Shown one piece after another: positions 5,115-5,933 of a stretch of 5,933 bases of DNA (positions are counted from its first letter, which is position 1; the number at the start of each line of letters is the position of its first letter). Location: NCBI GenBank assembly GCA_021778875.1, contig JAJYBT010000202.1, positions 1 to 5,933 on the forward strand, read 5' to 3'. A program made the translations under genes and the position numbers. The notes under the pieces are model-generated. The model had not been told where the DNA came from and searched no databases. It was given only the letters and a program-made list of their open reading frames with translations. The DNA comes from Acidobacteriota bacterium. Its GTDB lineage: Bacteria > Acidobacteriota > Terriglobia > Terriglobales > Acidobacteriaceae.

Positions 5115-5933
5115 CACTCCATGGCCTCGCGATACGAGTCCGCCACAAATTGCTCTTCCAGGCCCAACTGCCGGCAGACCTTGACGACGACGCCCCATGA
5201 GCCCGCTTCCACTGCAAAGATGAGCGTGTAGATCGGTGCGAGCCGGCCTGCGTGGCCCAGCAGGAGCATATTGCTCTCAGGGTCCAGCGGCAGCTCTTCA
5301 AGCAGCGTGCCCATGGGCATCTCAAGAATCGCATCCATCAAAGACAAGAGACCGAGCAGAAACAGGTCGGAGTCGCCATGTTCGATGCGCGCGCCGAGCA
5401 ACTCGCCGAAGCGGGCGCGCACGAGCGCAGAGAGCATCAAATCCGACGGCTGGTTCTGCGACACATCCAGGATGAGCGCAAGCCTGCACCAGCGGCGAAA
5501 ATGCTCCTCGCCCAGAATCGTCAGCGCCTGACGGACCGAACGCACCTGGCCGCGAAGGCCGAGCGCGGCTGAGTTCAGGTAGCGCAGAAGGCGGTAATAG
5601 ATCGCCGCATCGCGCTTGACGATGTCCTCCACTTCCTGCCAGTCCATGACCGGCTTGCAGACAGCCTTGAGCAGTTGCAGGCAGATCGCCAGGTTGGACG
5701 ACACGCCCCGCGCGCGCAGCTTTTCCGGCTTGCGAAAAAAATATCCTTGAAAATAGCGAAAGCCGGCTTCCCTCGCCAGCTCAAAGTCCTCGCGCGTCTC
5801 CACGTTTTCGGCCACCATGCGGCAGTCTTTCCCGCGATAACGGGCAACAATCGTGGCGGCATCGTCACGGGACGCGCCCTGCAGGTCCACCTTGATGAAA
5901 TCGGCGAAGTCCACCAGCGGCGCTCGCTTGTCT
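5087..5933 (-). CDS. EAL-HDOD domain signalling protein, 3' part of gene (N-terminus beyond right edge)
   Basis: This resembles YuxH-type proteins, which couple an EAL domain (cyclic-di-GMP binding or hydrolysis) to an HDOD domain. The reading frame stays open to the right edge, so about 281 C-terminal residues are in the window. The GTG at 5914 is internal, because the EAL strand continues upstream as KRAPLVDFADF. EAL features are DFIKVD (Lys14 and Asp16 of the visible part), AENVET with Glu42, and YFQGYFF with Gln62, so the visible catalytic or metal positions are kept. The EAL signature itself and the DDFG region lie outside, so activity cannot be judged. HDOD starts near residue 78 (NLAICLQLLKAV), with a VEDIVKRDAAIYYRLLRYLNS helix pair and RQALTILGEEHFRRW; these are typical of the family. 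It lacks the HD diad of true phosphohydrolases in the visible part. It converges on icd and shares a hairpin with it. Confidence 0.9.
   Translation of the reverse strand, partial: DKRAPLVDFADFIKVDLQGASRDDAATIVARYRGKDCRMVAENVETREDFELAREAGFRYFQGYFFRKPEKLRARGVSSNLAICLQLLKAVCKPVMDWQEVEDIVKRDAAIYYRLLRYLNSAALGLRGQVRSVRQALTILGEEHFRRWCRLALILDVSQNQPSDLMLSALVRARFGELLGARIEHGDSDLFLLGLLSLMDAILEMPMGTLLEELPLDPESNMLLLGHAGRLAPIYTLIFAVEAGSWGVVVKVCRQLGLEEQFVADSYREAMEWAQAIAASA

Noticed and set aside
4672..5334. A 220-codon minus-strand frame crossing the icd/EAL-HDOD junction
   Set aside because: It is out of phase with both real genes and overlaps conserved dehydrogenase motifs on the other strand. The product is an arginine/serine-rich shadow.
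5912..5914. GTG as the start of the EAL-HDOD gene
   Set aside because: The frame stays open to the window edge and encodes a continuing EAL-domain strand upstream, so this is an internal valine codon and the gene is cut by the edge.

Overview
The window looks like ordinary chromosomal DNA from a GC-rich bacterium. The most likely source is an Acidobacteriota (Terriglobia-like) genome. I infer this from a non-proteobacterial Hfq directly upstream of hflX, an nrdR gene coupled to an NAD-type isocitrate dehydrogenase, and alanine/arginine-rich coding with strong GC bias at third positions. The phylum is an inference from gene style, not a database result. I see no mobile element, CRISPR array, tRNA, rRNA, prophage or defence genes.

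Layout from left to right. Positions 1-1044 (minus) hold the first 348 codons of hflX, a ribosome-associated GTPase cut by the left edge. It lies 20 nt downstream of hfq (1065-1376, minus), so the two probably form an hfq-hflX operon fed by a promoter near 1502-1528. Divergent from hfq is a PLP-dependent DegT/DnrJ/EryC1/StrS sugar aminotransferase (about 1622-2812, plus) with no sugar-nucleotide genes next to it. Convergent with that is a small secreted protein of unknown function (2893-3363, minus), with a clear signal peptide, a strong Shine-Dalgarno and a near-consensus promoter. Divergent from it again is an apparent two-gene operon: nrdR (3563-4039), the zinc-ribbon/ATP-cone repressor of ribonucleotide reductase genes, and 16 nt later an NAD-dependent isocitrate dehydrogenase (4056-5069). 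Convergent with that operon is the 3' part of an EAL-HDOD signalling protein (5087 to beyond the right edge, minus).

The genes cover RNA-based regulation and ribosome rescue (hfq, hflX), dNTP supply control and the TCA cycle (nrdR, icd), and probably signalling (EAL-HDOD). Both convergent junctions carry a perfect 9-10 bp hairpin overlapping the stop codon of the minus-strand gene and lacking a T-tract. nrdR has no Shine-Dalgarno and a TAGAAT box just upstream of its ATG, which suggests a leaderless transcript. These regulatory details are the most noteworthy observations; I found no convincing undescribed system. No gene-free stretch exceeds 300 bases; the longest is about 245 bases between hfq and the aminotransferase.
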